Source of the DNA: Pseudomonadota bacterium
Lineage (GTDB): Bacteria; Pseudomonadota; Gammaproteobacteria; Steroidobacterales; Steroidobacteraceae
Assembly (NCBI GenBank): GCA_023391815.1
Contig: JAEWAF010000045.1
Span: forward strand, 62,001 to 126,000
DNA length: 64,000 nt
Reading direction: 5' to 3'
Shown here: piece by piece, positions 43,817-51,919 of the stretch
How the letters are laid out: each line of letters starts with the position of its first letter
How positions within the stretch are numbered: position 1 is the stretch's first letter
Position numbers and translations under genes: made by a program
The notes under the pieces: model-generated
What the model was told of the DNA's origin: nothing
The model's input: the letters and a program-made list of their open reading frames with translations, nothing else
The model's database searches: none

Positions 43817-44959
43817 TCAGCTCCGCCACACGTCGCCGAACACCCGCAGCAGGTTGCGCCCGAGAATCTTCTCGATGCGGGTCGCGCTGTGGCCGCGATC
43901 CGCCAGCATCTGGCCCAATGTTTCGAAGCGTCGCGGTGTATTCAGATCGCTGGCGAACAAGTAACCGTCTTCGGTTTCGCCGGGCGCGGCGATGCCCGCC
44001 TCCTTGCGCTGTCGGGTGTTCGCGGCGAACGCATCTTTATATTTCTGATCGAGCACGGCGGGTGAGATGGTGCCGTCGGTGCCGATCGAGACATGATCTT
44101 CGCCGGCAACATTGATCATGTGCTCGAGGTGCCGAATGACGTCCGCGGCCGTGGGCTGTTTGCCGCCGTTCAGATACGGCATGAAGAACACACCGGACAC
44201 GCCACCCTTCTCGGCCACGGCTCGCAATTCCTCATCGGTGCGATGACGAGGATGATTCGCGACAGCCGCGGCGCCGGTGTGAGTGAAAGCGACCGGCTTC
44301 TTTGAGACGCGGATGGCATCGGCCGACGTCTGTCGGCCGCAGTGGCTGAGATCGACCAGGATGCCGAGCGAGTTCAGCCGCTCGATCGTTTCGATGCCGG
44401 TCCGGCTCAGGCCGGCGTTCGCCGGCTCCATGCAACCGTCGCCGATCAGGTTGCGACGATTGTAGGTCGGCTGGACGACTCGCAGCCCCAGCTGATACAG
44501 ATCTTCGAGCAGATCCAGATCGGTCTCGAACGCCACCCCATCCTGCACGCCATAGATGAGGCCGGTGCGCTTGGCCTTCTTGGCCGCTGTGATATCCGCG
44601 GCGGTGCGTATGCGAGCGAACGTGTCCGGGTGTCGTTCGATGTCACGATCCATATCGAGCATGCCGCGAACCAGGTCTTTGAACGCAGCGTCGGGCGCCG
44701 TCGTGCCGACCGGCCCCAGGGTGATGAGCACGGCGGTCAGACCGCTGTCTCGCACGTCCTTCAAATGCGCTTCGCTGAGCTTCTCGCCTGGCTGCATGGT
44801 GAGGCTGCCGGGTCCGCCCAAGCCATCGATCACGATGGCGTCGCTATAACCTTTCCACGAGGCGGCGTTCGCCCAGCGCATGGGCAATGCCAGCGCAGCT
44901 GCGCCGGTGGCTAGCAAAACGGTGCGACGGGACAGGGTGGGCGCGGTCATTCGCTTCAA
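43817..44959 (-). CDS. Membrane dipeptidase-like protein (peptidase M19 family), atypical metal site
   Basis: A 380-residue exported protein with a Tat-like signal ('SRRTVLLATGAAALALP'). The M19 fold is clear ('DLSHCGRQT', 'AFTHTGAAA', 'SIGTDGTIS'). As in its paralogue at 8480-9631, the first metal site is altered: 'DGLGGPG' replaces DGHxD and 'GVQDGV' replaces the motif with the bridging Glu. Both share 'TYNRRNLIGDGCMEPANAGL'. It would have at most one metal. Its end lies 3 bases from that of the barrel gene. Confidence 0.86.
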   Translation of the reverse strand: MKRMTAPTLSRRTVLLATGAAALALPMRWANAASWKGYSDAIVIDGLGGPGSLTMQPGEKLSEAHLKDVRDSGLTAVLITLGPVGTTAPDAAFKDLVRGMLDMDRDIERHPDTFARIRTAADITAAKKAKRTGLIYGVQDGVAFETDLDLLEDLYQLGLRVVQPTYNRRNLIGDGCMEPANAGLSRTGIETIERLNSLGILVDLSHCGRQTSADAIRVSKKPVAFTHTGAAAVANHPRHRTDEELRAVAEKGGVSGVFFMPYLNGGKQPTAADVIRHLEHMINVAGEDHVSIGTDGTISPAVLDQKYKDAFAANTRQRKEAGIAAPGETEDGYLFASDLNTPRRFETLGQMLADRGHSATRIEKILGRNLLRVFGDVWRS

Positions 44960-44996
44960 CTCCGTTGGCCAGTCCGGCTTGTAGACGAGATCGATG

Positions 44997-45527
44997 TCAA
45001 TGGTTTGGAACCAGGGCGCGGCACATCACCCAGTCCTGCTGGACTTCGGTGCCGAGCGTGAACGACGTTGTGCCCACGTTCTGGAACCGGCATCGCTCAT
45101 AGAACCGGGTCGCGTGCGCGTTCCGGTTCCATACGCACAGCCACAGCACCTCCGCATCCAGCGCGGTGGCGCGAGCGGCGAGCTCGTCCATCAATCGATA
45201 GGCCACGCCTTTGCCATGTTGAGACGAGTCGACGTAGAACCTCAGGATCTCGGCGCCGCGCTTGCCCGAAGCCTGCGGGCAAGGTTTATCCAGAATCAGC
45301 TGTGCGAAGGCGACGAGCTCGCCGTCGATCTCACCGAGCCAGCTCTCGCGCCGCGAGTCCCGGATCTCCGCGCGCTGAATCTCTTCGCCAAAGGACTTGG
45401 CGCAGTGAGCATCCATGTTCTCCGGCGTGTTGAATCGAGTGTACGTGTCGCGAAATGTTTTCTCGGCGAGCTGCGCCAGCGACCTGGCGTCCTGCTCGGT
45501 GGCGCGGCGAAAGCGAACTGCGGTCAT
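44997..45527 (-). CDS. GNAT family N-acetyltransferase
   Basis: A 176-residue acetyltransferase. The acetyl-CoA motif A is 'LRFYVDSSQHGKGVAYRLM', with motif B 'WLCVWNRNAHATRFYERC'. It starts right after the ABC-2 permease stop, so it is likely co-transcribed with the exporter and could modify the exported compound or provide immunity; that is inference. A much longer frame opening inside the permease gene was rejected. Confidence 0.88.
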   Translation of the reverse strand: MTAVRFRRATEQDARSLAQLAEKTFRDTYTRFNTPENMDAHCAKSFGEEIQRAEIRDSRRESWLGEIDGELVAFAQLILDKPCPQASGKRGAEILRFYVDSSQHGKGVAYRLMDELAARATALDAEVLWLCVWNRNAHATRFYERCRFQNVGTTSFTLGTEVQQDWVMCRALVPNH

Positions 45528-45529
45528 GC

Positions 45530-46291
45530 TCAGGCCTTCAATCGATAGCCGGTCTTGAAGATCCACCAGATCACGACCAGGCATAGCGTCAGGAACAGGA
45601 ACGTCATCCCCAGGCTGACGCCGACCGCGACGTCGGACACGCCGTAGAAGCTCCAGCGGAAGCCGCTGATCAGGTACACGACCGGATTGAACAGCGCGAC
45701 CTTCTGCCAGAACGCCGGCAGCATGCTGATGGAATAGAAGCTGCCGCCGAGAAACGCCAGCGGCGTGACCACCATGATGGGCACGATTTGCAGCTTCTCC
45801 CAGCCGCTCGCCCACAGGCCGATGATGAAGCCGAACAGACTGAAGGTGATCGACGTGAGCACCAGGAACGACACCATCCAGAGCGGATGCTCGATGCTGA
45901 ACGGCACGAACAGCCGCGCGGTCGCAAGGATCACCAGGCCGAGCATGATCGACTTGGTCGCCGCTGCGCCGACGTAGCCGATGACGATCTCCATGGCCGA
46001 GATCGGCGCGGACAGCACTTCGTAAATCGTCCCGGAGTAGCGCGGCATGTAAATGCCGAACGACGCATTGGAAATACTCTCCGTGAGCACGGACAACATG
46101 ATCAGCCCGGGCACGATGAAGGCCCCGTAGCTCACGCCTTCGATCTCAGCCATGCGCGAGCCGATCGCGGCACCGAACACGACGAAGTACAGCGAGGTGG
46201 AAATCACCGGCGACAGCAAGCTCTGCACCAGCGTGCGGAACCAGCGGGCCAGCTCGAAGCGATAAATGGCGCTGATGGCGTAAGCGTTCAT
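45530..46291 (-). CDS. ABC-2 type transporter permease
   Basis: A 253-residue permease with six predicted membrane helices and the ABC-2 signature region ('YEVLSAPISAMEIVIGYVGA', 'GGSFYSISMLPAFWQKVALF'). The ATG overlaps the ATPase stop by 4 bases. Together they form a simple exporter of the DrrAB/NodIJ/YadGH kind; the sequence resembles the YadH group. The substrate is unknown. Confidence 0.92.
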   Translation of the reverse strand: MNAYAISAIYRFELARWFRTLVQSLLSPVISTSLYFVVFGAAIGSRMAEIEGVSYGAFIVPGLIMLSVLTESISNASFGIYMPRYSGTIYEVLSAPISAMEIVIGYVGAAATKSIMLGLVILATARLFVPFSIEHPLWMVSFLVLTSITFSLFGFIIGLWASGWEKLQIVPIMVVTPLAFLGGSFYSISMLPAFWQKVALFNPVVYLISGFRWSFYGVSDVAVGVSLGMTFLFLTLCLVVIWWIFKTGYRLKA

Positions 46292-47211
46292 CGTTGATGC
46301 ACCAGGCTGACGAAGATTTCTTCCAGCGAGCTTTCGCTGGTGTGCAGGTCCTTGAAGTCGATGCCGTGCTCGCTGAGTTGTCGCAGCAGGCTGGCGATGC
46401 CGGTGGCGTCGGCCTGAGTGTCGAAGGTATAGATGAGCTGGGTCTTGTCCGGCGACAGCTCCAGTTGACGATTCGCGAGCTGTGCCGGGATCTCCTGCAA
46501 CGGCGCCTGCAGATGCAAAGTGAGTTGTTTGCGCCCGAGCTTGCGCATCAGCGTGGTCTTTTCCTCCACCAGGATGATCTGACCCTTACTGATGACGCCG
46601 ATCCGATCGGCCATTTCCTCGGCTTCTTCGATGTAGTGCGTGGTCAGGATGATGGTGACGCCGCTGTCGCGCAGGGAGCGGACCATGTCCCACATGTCAC
46701 GTCGCAATTCGACGTCGACGCCGGCGGTCGGCTCGTCCAGAAACAGGATCTGCGGCTCGTGCGCCAGCGCTTTCGCGATCATGACCCGACGTTTCATGCC
46801 GCCGGACAAGGACAGGATGGCGCTGTCCTTCTTGTCCCACAACGACAGGTCCTTCAACACTTTTTCCAGGTGCGCCGGATCGGGCGGCTTGCCGAACAGG
46901 CCGCGACTGAAGTTGACCGTGGCCCACACCGTTTCGAACGCATCGCTGGTGAGCTCCTGCGGCACCAGGCCGATCTTGGAGCGCGCGGCGCGGAATTCCT
47001 TGCGGATGTCGTGCCCATCGGCGGTGACGCTGCCGGACGTGGCGTTGACGATGCCGCAGATGATGCTGATCAGCGTGGTCTTGCCGGCGCCGTTCGGGCC
47101 CAGCAGGGCAAAGATTTCACCGCGGCGGATCTCGAGGTCGACGCCTTTGAGGGCCTGAAAGCCGGAGGCGTAGGTCTTGACCAGGTTTTGGACCGAGATG
47201 ATGGATTGCAC
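46288..47211 (-). CDS. ABC-2 exporter ATP-binding protein
   Basis: A 307-residue ATPase with Walker A 'GPNGAGKTTLIS', signature 'LSGGMKRRVMIAKAL', Walker B 'ILFLDEPTAGVD' and the switch His in 'ILTTHYIEEAEEM'. About 80 residues after the core form a C-terminal regulatory domain. It resembles YadG and DrrA. It is the first gene of a three-gene unit with the permease and a GNAT. Confidence 0.94.
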   Translation of the reverse strand: MQSIISVQNLVKTYASGFQALKGVDLEIRRGEIFALLGPNGAGKTTLISIICGIVNATSGSVTADGHDIRKEFRAARSKIGLVPQELTSDAFETVWATVNFSRGLFGKPPDPAHLEKVLKDLSLWDKKDSAILSLSGGMKRRVMIAKALAHEPQILFLDEPTAGVDVELRRDMWDMVRSLRDSGVTIILTTHYIEEAEEMADRIGVISKGQIILVEEKTTLMRKLGRKQLTLHLQAPLQEIPAQLANRQLELSPDKTQLIYTFDTQADATGIASLLRQLSEHGIDFKDLHTSESSLEEIFVSLVHQR

Positions 47212-47354
47212 GCGGGCTCCGATGCTCGACCAGTCTCGAGTGAGGGGCCCGCATTATAAGGAAGTCACATAGCTCCAGGCGTGCCACCGAAGCACAGCGC
47301 AATTATTGGCAATACCGATCGACGCCAAAACGCGTCGATCGGTTGGCCGCCCTG

Positions 47355-48272
47355 TCACGAATCGGCTCTGACCACGCGCGACCTGGCCAGCACCCAGATG
47401 CCCGCCACCACCAGCACCGTGCCGGCGGCAATCCAGACCGTGAAGGGCTCGCCCAGGATCAGCACGCTCAGAATGATGGTGGACATCGGGCCGATCATGC
47501 CGATCTGCGCGGTGATGCCGGCGCCGATGCGCTCCAGCGCCATCATCGTGATCAGCACGGGCACGAATGTGCACAACACCGCGTTCATCACCGACAGCCA
47601 GATGACCTCGGGCGCGACGATCATCGCCGACGCCGGTTTCAAGATGAAAAATTGCGCGATACATAACACGCAGGCAATGGTGGTGCCCAGGCCGGTGACC
47701 CGCATCGCGCCCAGGCGTTGCACGAGCTGGCCGCTGTATACCAGATAGATCGCATAGGCGATGGCGCTGCCGAACACCAGCAACGCGCCGAACGCAATGT
47801 CGGGGCCGCCACGCAGATCGTGAGCGAACACCACCAGCACGCCGGCGTAACTGACGCCGAGTGCCAACCATTGCCGCCGACTCACGTCGGCCTTGAACAG
47901 CAGCTTGCCCGCCAGCAGCACGATGGTCGGATTCAAATACAGAATCAGCCGTTCCAGGTTGGCGCTGATGTATTGCAAGCCGGCGAAATCCAGATAACTC
48001 GCCAGGTAATAACCACAAAACCCGAGGCCGAACAGCGTGCGCCACTCTTGCGCGTTCGGCGCGGGTTTGTTCCGTCCGGACCACCACGAGAGCGCGAGGA
48101 ACAACGGCAGAGCGAACAACATGCGGTACATGATCGTTGTCACCGCATCGACGTCGTGGCGATAGGCCAGCTTGATGATGATGGCCTTGCAGGAGAACGC
48201 GATGGCGCCGCCCGCGGCGAGCAGCACGCCGGTAAGCACTTCACGCCGCGCGGTTGTGTCAGGGGCATGCAT
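47355..48272 (-). CDS. EamA/DMT family permease
   Basis: A 305-residue inner-membrane protein with ten predicted helices in two EamA repeats ('VLLAAGGAIAFSCKAIIIKL', 'MSTIILSVLILGEPFTVWIA'). Members export amino acids and other metabolites; the substrate here is not evident. The ATG before 'HAPDTTARREV' was chosen because the first helix begins shortly after it. It is divergent from the arginase gene, 73 bases away. Confidence 0.9.
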   Translation of the reverse strand: MHAPDTTARREVLTGVLLAAGGAIAFSCKAIIIKLAYRHDVDAVTTIMYRMLFALPLFLALSWWSGRNKPAPNAQEWRTLFGLGFCGYYLASYLDFAGLQYISANLERLILYLNPTIVLLAGKLLFKADVSRRQWLALGVSYAGVLVVFAHDLRGGPDIAFGALLVFGSAIAYAIYLVYSGQLVQRLGAMRVTGLGTTIACVLCIAQFFILKPASAMIVAPEVIWLSVMNAVLCTFVPVLITMMALERIGAGITAQIGMIGPMSTIILSVLILGEPFTVWIAAGTVLVVAGIWVLARSRVVRADS

Positions 48273-48345
48273 GGGCTGGAGTACAATCGGCGGCGCGGTA
48301 GAACAACGGCGTTCGAACCGCGATTCTAACGAGAGGATGCTGAGT

Positions 48346-49314
48346 ATGAGCACGCAATTCGCGGGGGGAGAATCGTCATTGGCGATGGGTAAGGCGAGGA
48401 CCGTGACTCTCATCGGTGCGCCGACGGACGCCGGTGCCGCCGATCGCGGGGCTTCGATGGGGCCTGAAGCGTTGCGTGTGGCCGGACTGCGCGAAGCGCT
48501 GGTCGGGCGCGGATTACAAGTGATCGACCGCGGCAATCTCAGCGGTCCCGGCAATCCGGTGCAGGAGCCGGTCGACGGCTATCGCCATCTCGCCGAAGTC
48601 ACCGAATGGAATCAGCTGGTCCACGATGCAATGTATGCAGCGCTCAAAGACGGTCAGCTGCCCATTCTGCTCGGCGGCGACCATTGCCTGGGGGTCGGTT
48701 CGATCAGCGCCGTCGCGCGTTACTGTCGCGAGCGTCGCAAGAAGCTGCGGGTGTTCTGGCTCGACGCGCACGCCGACTTCAACACGCGCGATCTTTCGCC
48801 GAGCGGCAACATTCATGGCATGCCGGTCGCGTGCCTGTGCGGCTTCGGCCCGGCGCAGCTGACCGACATGAGTGGCCACAAGCCGGCCATCGATCCGTCG
48901 TGGATCCGGCAGATCGGCATTCGCAGCGTCGATCCGCTGGAAAAGCGTTTCGTGCACGAGCACGGGCTGGAAGTCTTCGACATGCGTTACATCGACGAGC
49001 ACGGCATGCGCCAGACGATGGAGCAGGCGCTGCTCGGTCTCGATGACGACACGCATCTGCACGTGAGTTTCGACGTCGACTTTCTCGATCCGGAGATCGC
49101 GCCGGGCGTGCTCACGACCATTCCGGGCGGCCCGACCTATCGCGAGGCGCAGCTGTGCATGGAAATGATCGCCGACACCGGCCGCATGGCGTCGCTGGAT
49201 GTGATGGAGTTGAATCCGGCGCTCGACGTTCGTAACAAGACCGCGCTGCTCGCGGTGGATTTGATCGAATCGCTGTTCGGCAAGAGCACGCTGATGCGCC
49301 GCGCGGCTCCCTGA
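48346..49314 (+). CDS. rocF: Arginase
   Basis: A 322-residue ureohydrolase that converts arginine to ornithine and urea in the cytoplasm. The manganese motifs are 'GGDHCLGVGS', 'WLDAHADFNT' and 'VSFDVDFLDPEIAPG'. 'TLIGAPTDAGAADRGASMGP' at the N-terminus and 'LDVMELNPALDVRNKTA' at the C-terminus are typical of arginase rather than agmatinase. GAGAGG 9 bases before the ATG sets the start. The YVTN protein gene follows by 22 bases. Confidence 0.92.
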   Translation: MSTQFAGGESSLAMGKARTVTLIGAPTDAGAADRGASMGPEALRVAGLREALVGRGLQVIDRGNLSGPGNPVQEPVDGYRHLAEVTEWNQLVHDAMYAALKDGQLPILLGGDHCLGVGSISAVARYCRERRKKLRVFWLDAHADFNTRDLSPSGNIHGMPVACLCGFGPAQLTDMSGHKPAIDPSWIRQIGIRSVDPLEKRFVHEHGLEVFDMRYIDEHGMRQTMEQALLGLDDDTHLHVSFDVDFLDPEIAPGVLTTIPGGPTYREAQLCMEMIADTGRMASLDVMELNPALDVRNKTALLAVDLIESLFGKSTLMRRAAP

Positions 49315-49336
49315 TAGAACATTCAAAGGAAACAAG

Positions 49337-50383
49337 ATGAAGAAGCTGGGCTGGTCGTTGTTGTTCTTGCTCGCGCTGAGCGGCGTCGCGGCCGCCGCGC
49401 CGTCGGGCACGTTGCTGGTGCTGAACAAATCCGACGACACCGTGTCGTTCATCGATCTGGCAAACAACGAAGTCAAAGCGACCTTGCCGACGGGCGATGG
49501 GCCGCACGAAGTCGCTGTCTCCACCGATGGCAGGACCGCCGTGGTCACGAACTACGGCGACACTGAAAAGCCGGGCAAAACGTTGACGGTGGTCGATGTG
49601 CCGGGCAAGAAGGTCGTGCGGACCATCGACCTGGGCAATTACAGCCGGCCGCACGGCATCGTCTGGCTGCAAGGCGATGAAGTCGCGGTCACTGTCGAAG
49701 CGAGCAAGGCGCTGCTCATCGTCGGTGTGAACGAGGGCAAGGTGAAACATGCGATCGCGACCGATCAGGTCGGCACGCACATGGTGGCGGTCAGCCCGAA
49801 ACATCATCGCGCGTTCACGGCCAACATCGGCTCGGGTTCGACCACAGTGATCGATCTCTCGCTTCATCAGCGCATCACGGATGTCGTCACGGGCAAAGGT
49901 GCCGAAGGCATCGCGGTCGCGCCGGATGGGAGCGAGGTATGGGTGACCAATCGCGAGGCCAACACGGTCTCCATCGTCGATCCGGCGACGTTGAAAATCA
50001 TCGCCACGCTCGAGCCGGGCAAGATGCCCATTCGTGTGAAGTTCACGCCGGATGGCACACGCGCGCTCGTCTCCAACGCGATCTCGGGCGATGTCGCGGT
50101 GTTCGATGCGGTGACCAAGAAGCAGATCACGAGCATCCCGATGCAGAAGGAAGGCGAGCGGATGCCGCAGGATGATACGAAGCGCATGGCGTCGCAGTTC
50201 GGCACCGGCCCGGTGCCCGTCGGCATCCTGATGCCGGATGCGTTGTCGCTCGCGTTCGTGGCCAACACCAACGCCGATACGATCACCGTCATCGATCTGG
50301 CCTCGCTCAAGATCGTCAACCGACTCAAAGCCGGCCGCGAGCCGGACGGCCTCGGCTACTCGGTCCTCACGATCAAGAAATGA
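49337..50383 (+). CDS. YVTN-type beta-propeller protein, secreted
   Basis: A 348-residue protein with a signal peptide (residues 1-20, ending near 'GVAAA'). It has about seven propeller blades of the YVTN/PQQ-like kind: 'DGPHEVAVSTDGRTAVVTNY', 'KGAEGIAVAPDGSEVWVTNR', 'MPIRVKFTPDGTRALVSNA'. The function is unknown; such proteins often bind partners or small ligands in the periplasm. It follows the arginase gene closely and may be co-transcribed, although no functional link is apparent. Confidence 0.87.
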   Translation: MKKLGWSLLFLLALSGVAAAAPSGTLLVLNKSDDTVSFIDLANNEVKATLPTGDGPHEVAVSTDGRTAVVTNYGDTEKPGKTLTVVDVPGKKVVRTIDLGNYSRPHGIVWLQGDEVAVTVEASKALLIVGVNEGKVKHAIATDQVGTHMVAVSPKHHRAFTANIGSGSTTVIDLSLHQRITDVVTGKGAEGIAVAPDGSEVWVTNREANTVSIVDPATLKIIATLEPGKMPIRVKFTPDGTRALVSNAISGDVAVFDAVTKKQITSIPMQKEGERMPQDDTKRMASQFGTGPVPVGILMPDALSLAFVANTNADTITVIDLASLKIVNRLKAGREPDGLGYSVLTIKK

Positions 50384-50420
50384 AATAAGCAACGGCGCGA
50401 CCGCCGGTGCCGGCGGCCAG

Positions 50421-50520
50421 CCCAGCGTGATTGAGCGAACGGCGCGTCCCGCCGGCCGCTCGCGGCTTAAACCCAGCGTGAGTCGATCTGCGCTCCGGCC
50501 GAAGGCCGGTCGCGCAGATC
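50421..50520. terminator. Repeat and hairpin region between convergent genes
   Basis: A direct repeat CCCAGCGTGA occurs at 50421-50430 and 50472-50481. It is followed by a strong hairpin (50485-50520): GATCTGCGC and CCGGCC pair with GGCCGG and GCGCAGATC around a GAA loop with a small bulge. It lies between the beta-propeller gene and the SRAP gene, whose stop overlaps the hairpin, so it probably ends transcripts from both sides. No T-run is evident. Confidence 0.45.
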
Positions 50521-51199
50521 AGCCGAACAGCACCGGTTTGATCAGCTGCTCGTCGTCGTATTTGAGCGAATTGACGCGCGGGCTCACCGCATGCGCGACC
50601 ATCCTCTCTTGAGGATAAGTTCGCAGCAGCGACCGAGCGCGCGCGGTCGAGCCGCGCAGCCACGGCTCATACTCATCTTTGTGAAGAATCGCCGGCATGC
50701 GCTGCGCCGTATTGTGAACGTCGGCCAATAGATCGTTCGGCGGCACTGTCAGCACCGCGCACCCCTCGATGACGTCATCCTCCTCCTTGTTGACCGTTCG
50801 ATCCCAAATCGCCGCGACTCCAAACACCGACCGATTCACCAGCCTCGCAAAGTAAGGCTGCAGATACTGCTGCGGCGTGAGCTGCCACCCATAGAACCCC
50901 GACAGCGGCAGGATGCACCGCTGATTTCGCCACCACGCACCGCTGAACGCCTTGTTGCGATCGAGCTCGTCGGCCGAGGCGTGCGTCGTGCAAGCCTTGC
51001 GCTCGTCGCCTTCGGCCCAATCCGGAACCAGTCCCCAACGCATCATCACGCCTTCACTCTCGCCTTGATGCAGACGCACGACCGGCACGTTGTTGCGAGT
51101 GGAAACATTGAAGCTGGGCTCGAATCGCCACCACGCGTGCAGCAGCGGGAACTCACGTTCCACCGCGGCTTGATGCGCTATGACGAATCGCTCGCACAT
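50519..51199 (-). CDS. SRAP (HMCES/YedK-like) protein, atypical active site
   Basis: A 226-residue SOS-response-associated peptidase-family protein. Cys2 and Arg4 ('MCERF') are present, as are 'RWGLVPDW' and the His of 'DVHNTAQRMPAIL'. YedK and HMCES crosslink Cys2 to abasic sites in single-stranded DNA. Here the Asn of 'NARxET' is replaced ('THASADE') and the Glu of 'FYEW' is Gly ('GFYGWQ'), so the chemistry may be changed. The gene stands alone next to a phosphoesterase gene. Confidence 0.88.
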   Translation of the reverse strand: MCERFVIAHQAAVEREFPLLHAWWRFEPSFNVSTRNNVPVVRLHQGESEGVMMRWGLVPDWAEGDERKACTTHASADELDRNKAFSGAWWRNQRCILPLSGFYGWQLTPQQYLQPYFARLVNRSVFGVAAIWDRTVNKEEDDVIEGCAVLTVPPNDLLADVHNTAQRMPAILHKDEYEPWLRGSTARARSLLRTYPQERMVAHAVSPRVNSLKYDDEQLIKPVLFG

Positions 51200-51342
51200 G
51201 GGTCTTCGAGAATAAGAGCCGTCTGGTATCGGGAATGTGACGTCTCGCAGATTCCGTACGCTCGACGCTCGTGTTCAGCATCGCCGCACATTGCGGCCGG
51301 CAATATTGAAACTGAACTCGCGCGCGGCGCGAACAGGGCCGC

Positions 51343-51843
51343 TCAGCCGGGCAGCTTGAGCTCGATCAGCTCGGCGCGCACCGACTCGGCGGTTATATAT
51401 AACTTCGCGAGCGCGATCGGTAGTCGGAAACGACGCGGTCCGATGCTGCCCGGATTGATGAACAACACGCCGTCGCGCTCTTCGACCACCGGCTTGTGCG
51501 AATGACCGCTGATGACCACCGACATGCCCGCGGCCGACGGATCCAGATCGATCTGATTCAGGTCGTGCAGCACATGAATGGAGTGCCCGCGAATCTCGAG
51601 AAACAACGTTTCGGGAATCGCCTCGGCCCAGGAGCCCTTGTCGTTGTTGCCCCGGACCGCGTCGACGGGCGCGAGCGTCTGCAATTTCTCCAGCACGTTC
51701 GGCGAGCCGATGTCGCCGGCATGAATGATGCGGCTCACATCGTTCAGGTGCTTCAGCGCTTCGGGACGCAGCAGGCCATGAGTATCGGAGACCACGCCGA
51801 TGACGGTTTGGTCGGGCGGGTCGGAAGGGAGCGCGGGTTCCAT
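51343..51843 (-). CDS. Metallophosphoesterase, YfcE/MJ0936 family
   Basis: A 166-residue calcineurin-like phosphoesterase. The metal motifs are 'GVVSDTHG', 'IIHAGDIGS', 'VRGNNDK', 'HDLNQ' and 'VISGHSHKPVV', in the order of the YfcE family. The family hydrolyses phosphodiesters such as bis-pNPP; the natural substrate is uncertain. Length and motifs are complete. Monocistronic, on the same strand as the SRAP gene. Confidence 0.92.
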   Translation of the reverse strand: MEPALPSDPPDQTVIGVVSDTHGLLRPEALKHLNDVSRIIHAGDIGSPNVLEKLQTLAPVDAVRGNNDKGSWAEAIPETLFLEIRGHSIHVLHDLNQIDLDPSAAGMSVVISGHSHKPVVEERDGVLFINPGSIGPRRFRLPIALAKLYITAESVRAELIELKLPG

Positions 51844-51919
51844 TGACTGTTCAGCAACGAGCGGCGACGAGCTCGTAACTGTAACGTCGCCGCGCCGACC
51901 ATGCCAGCGGCGAAAATGC

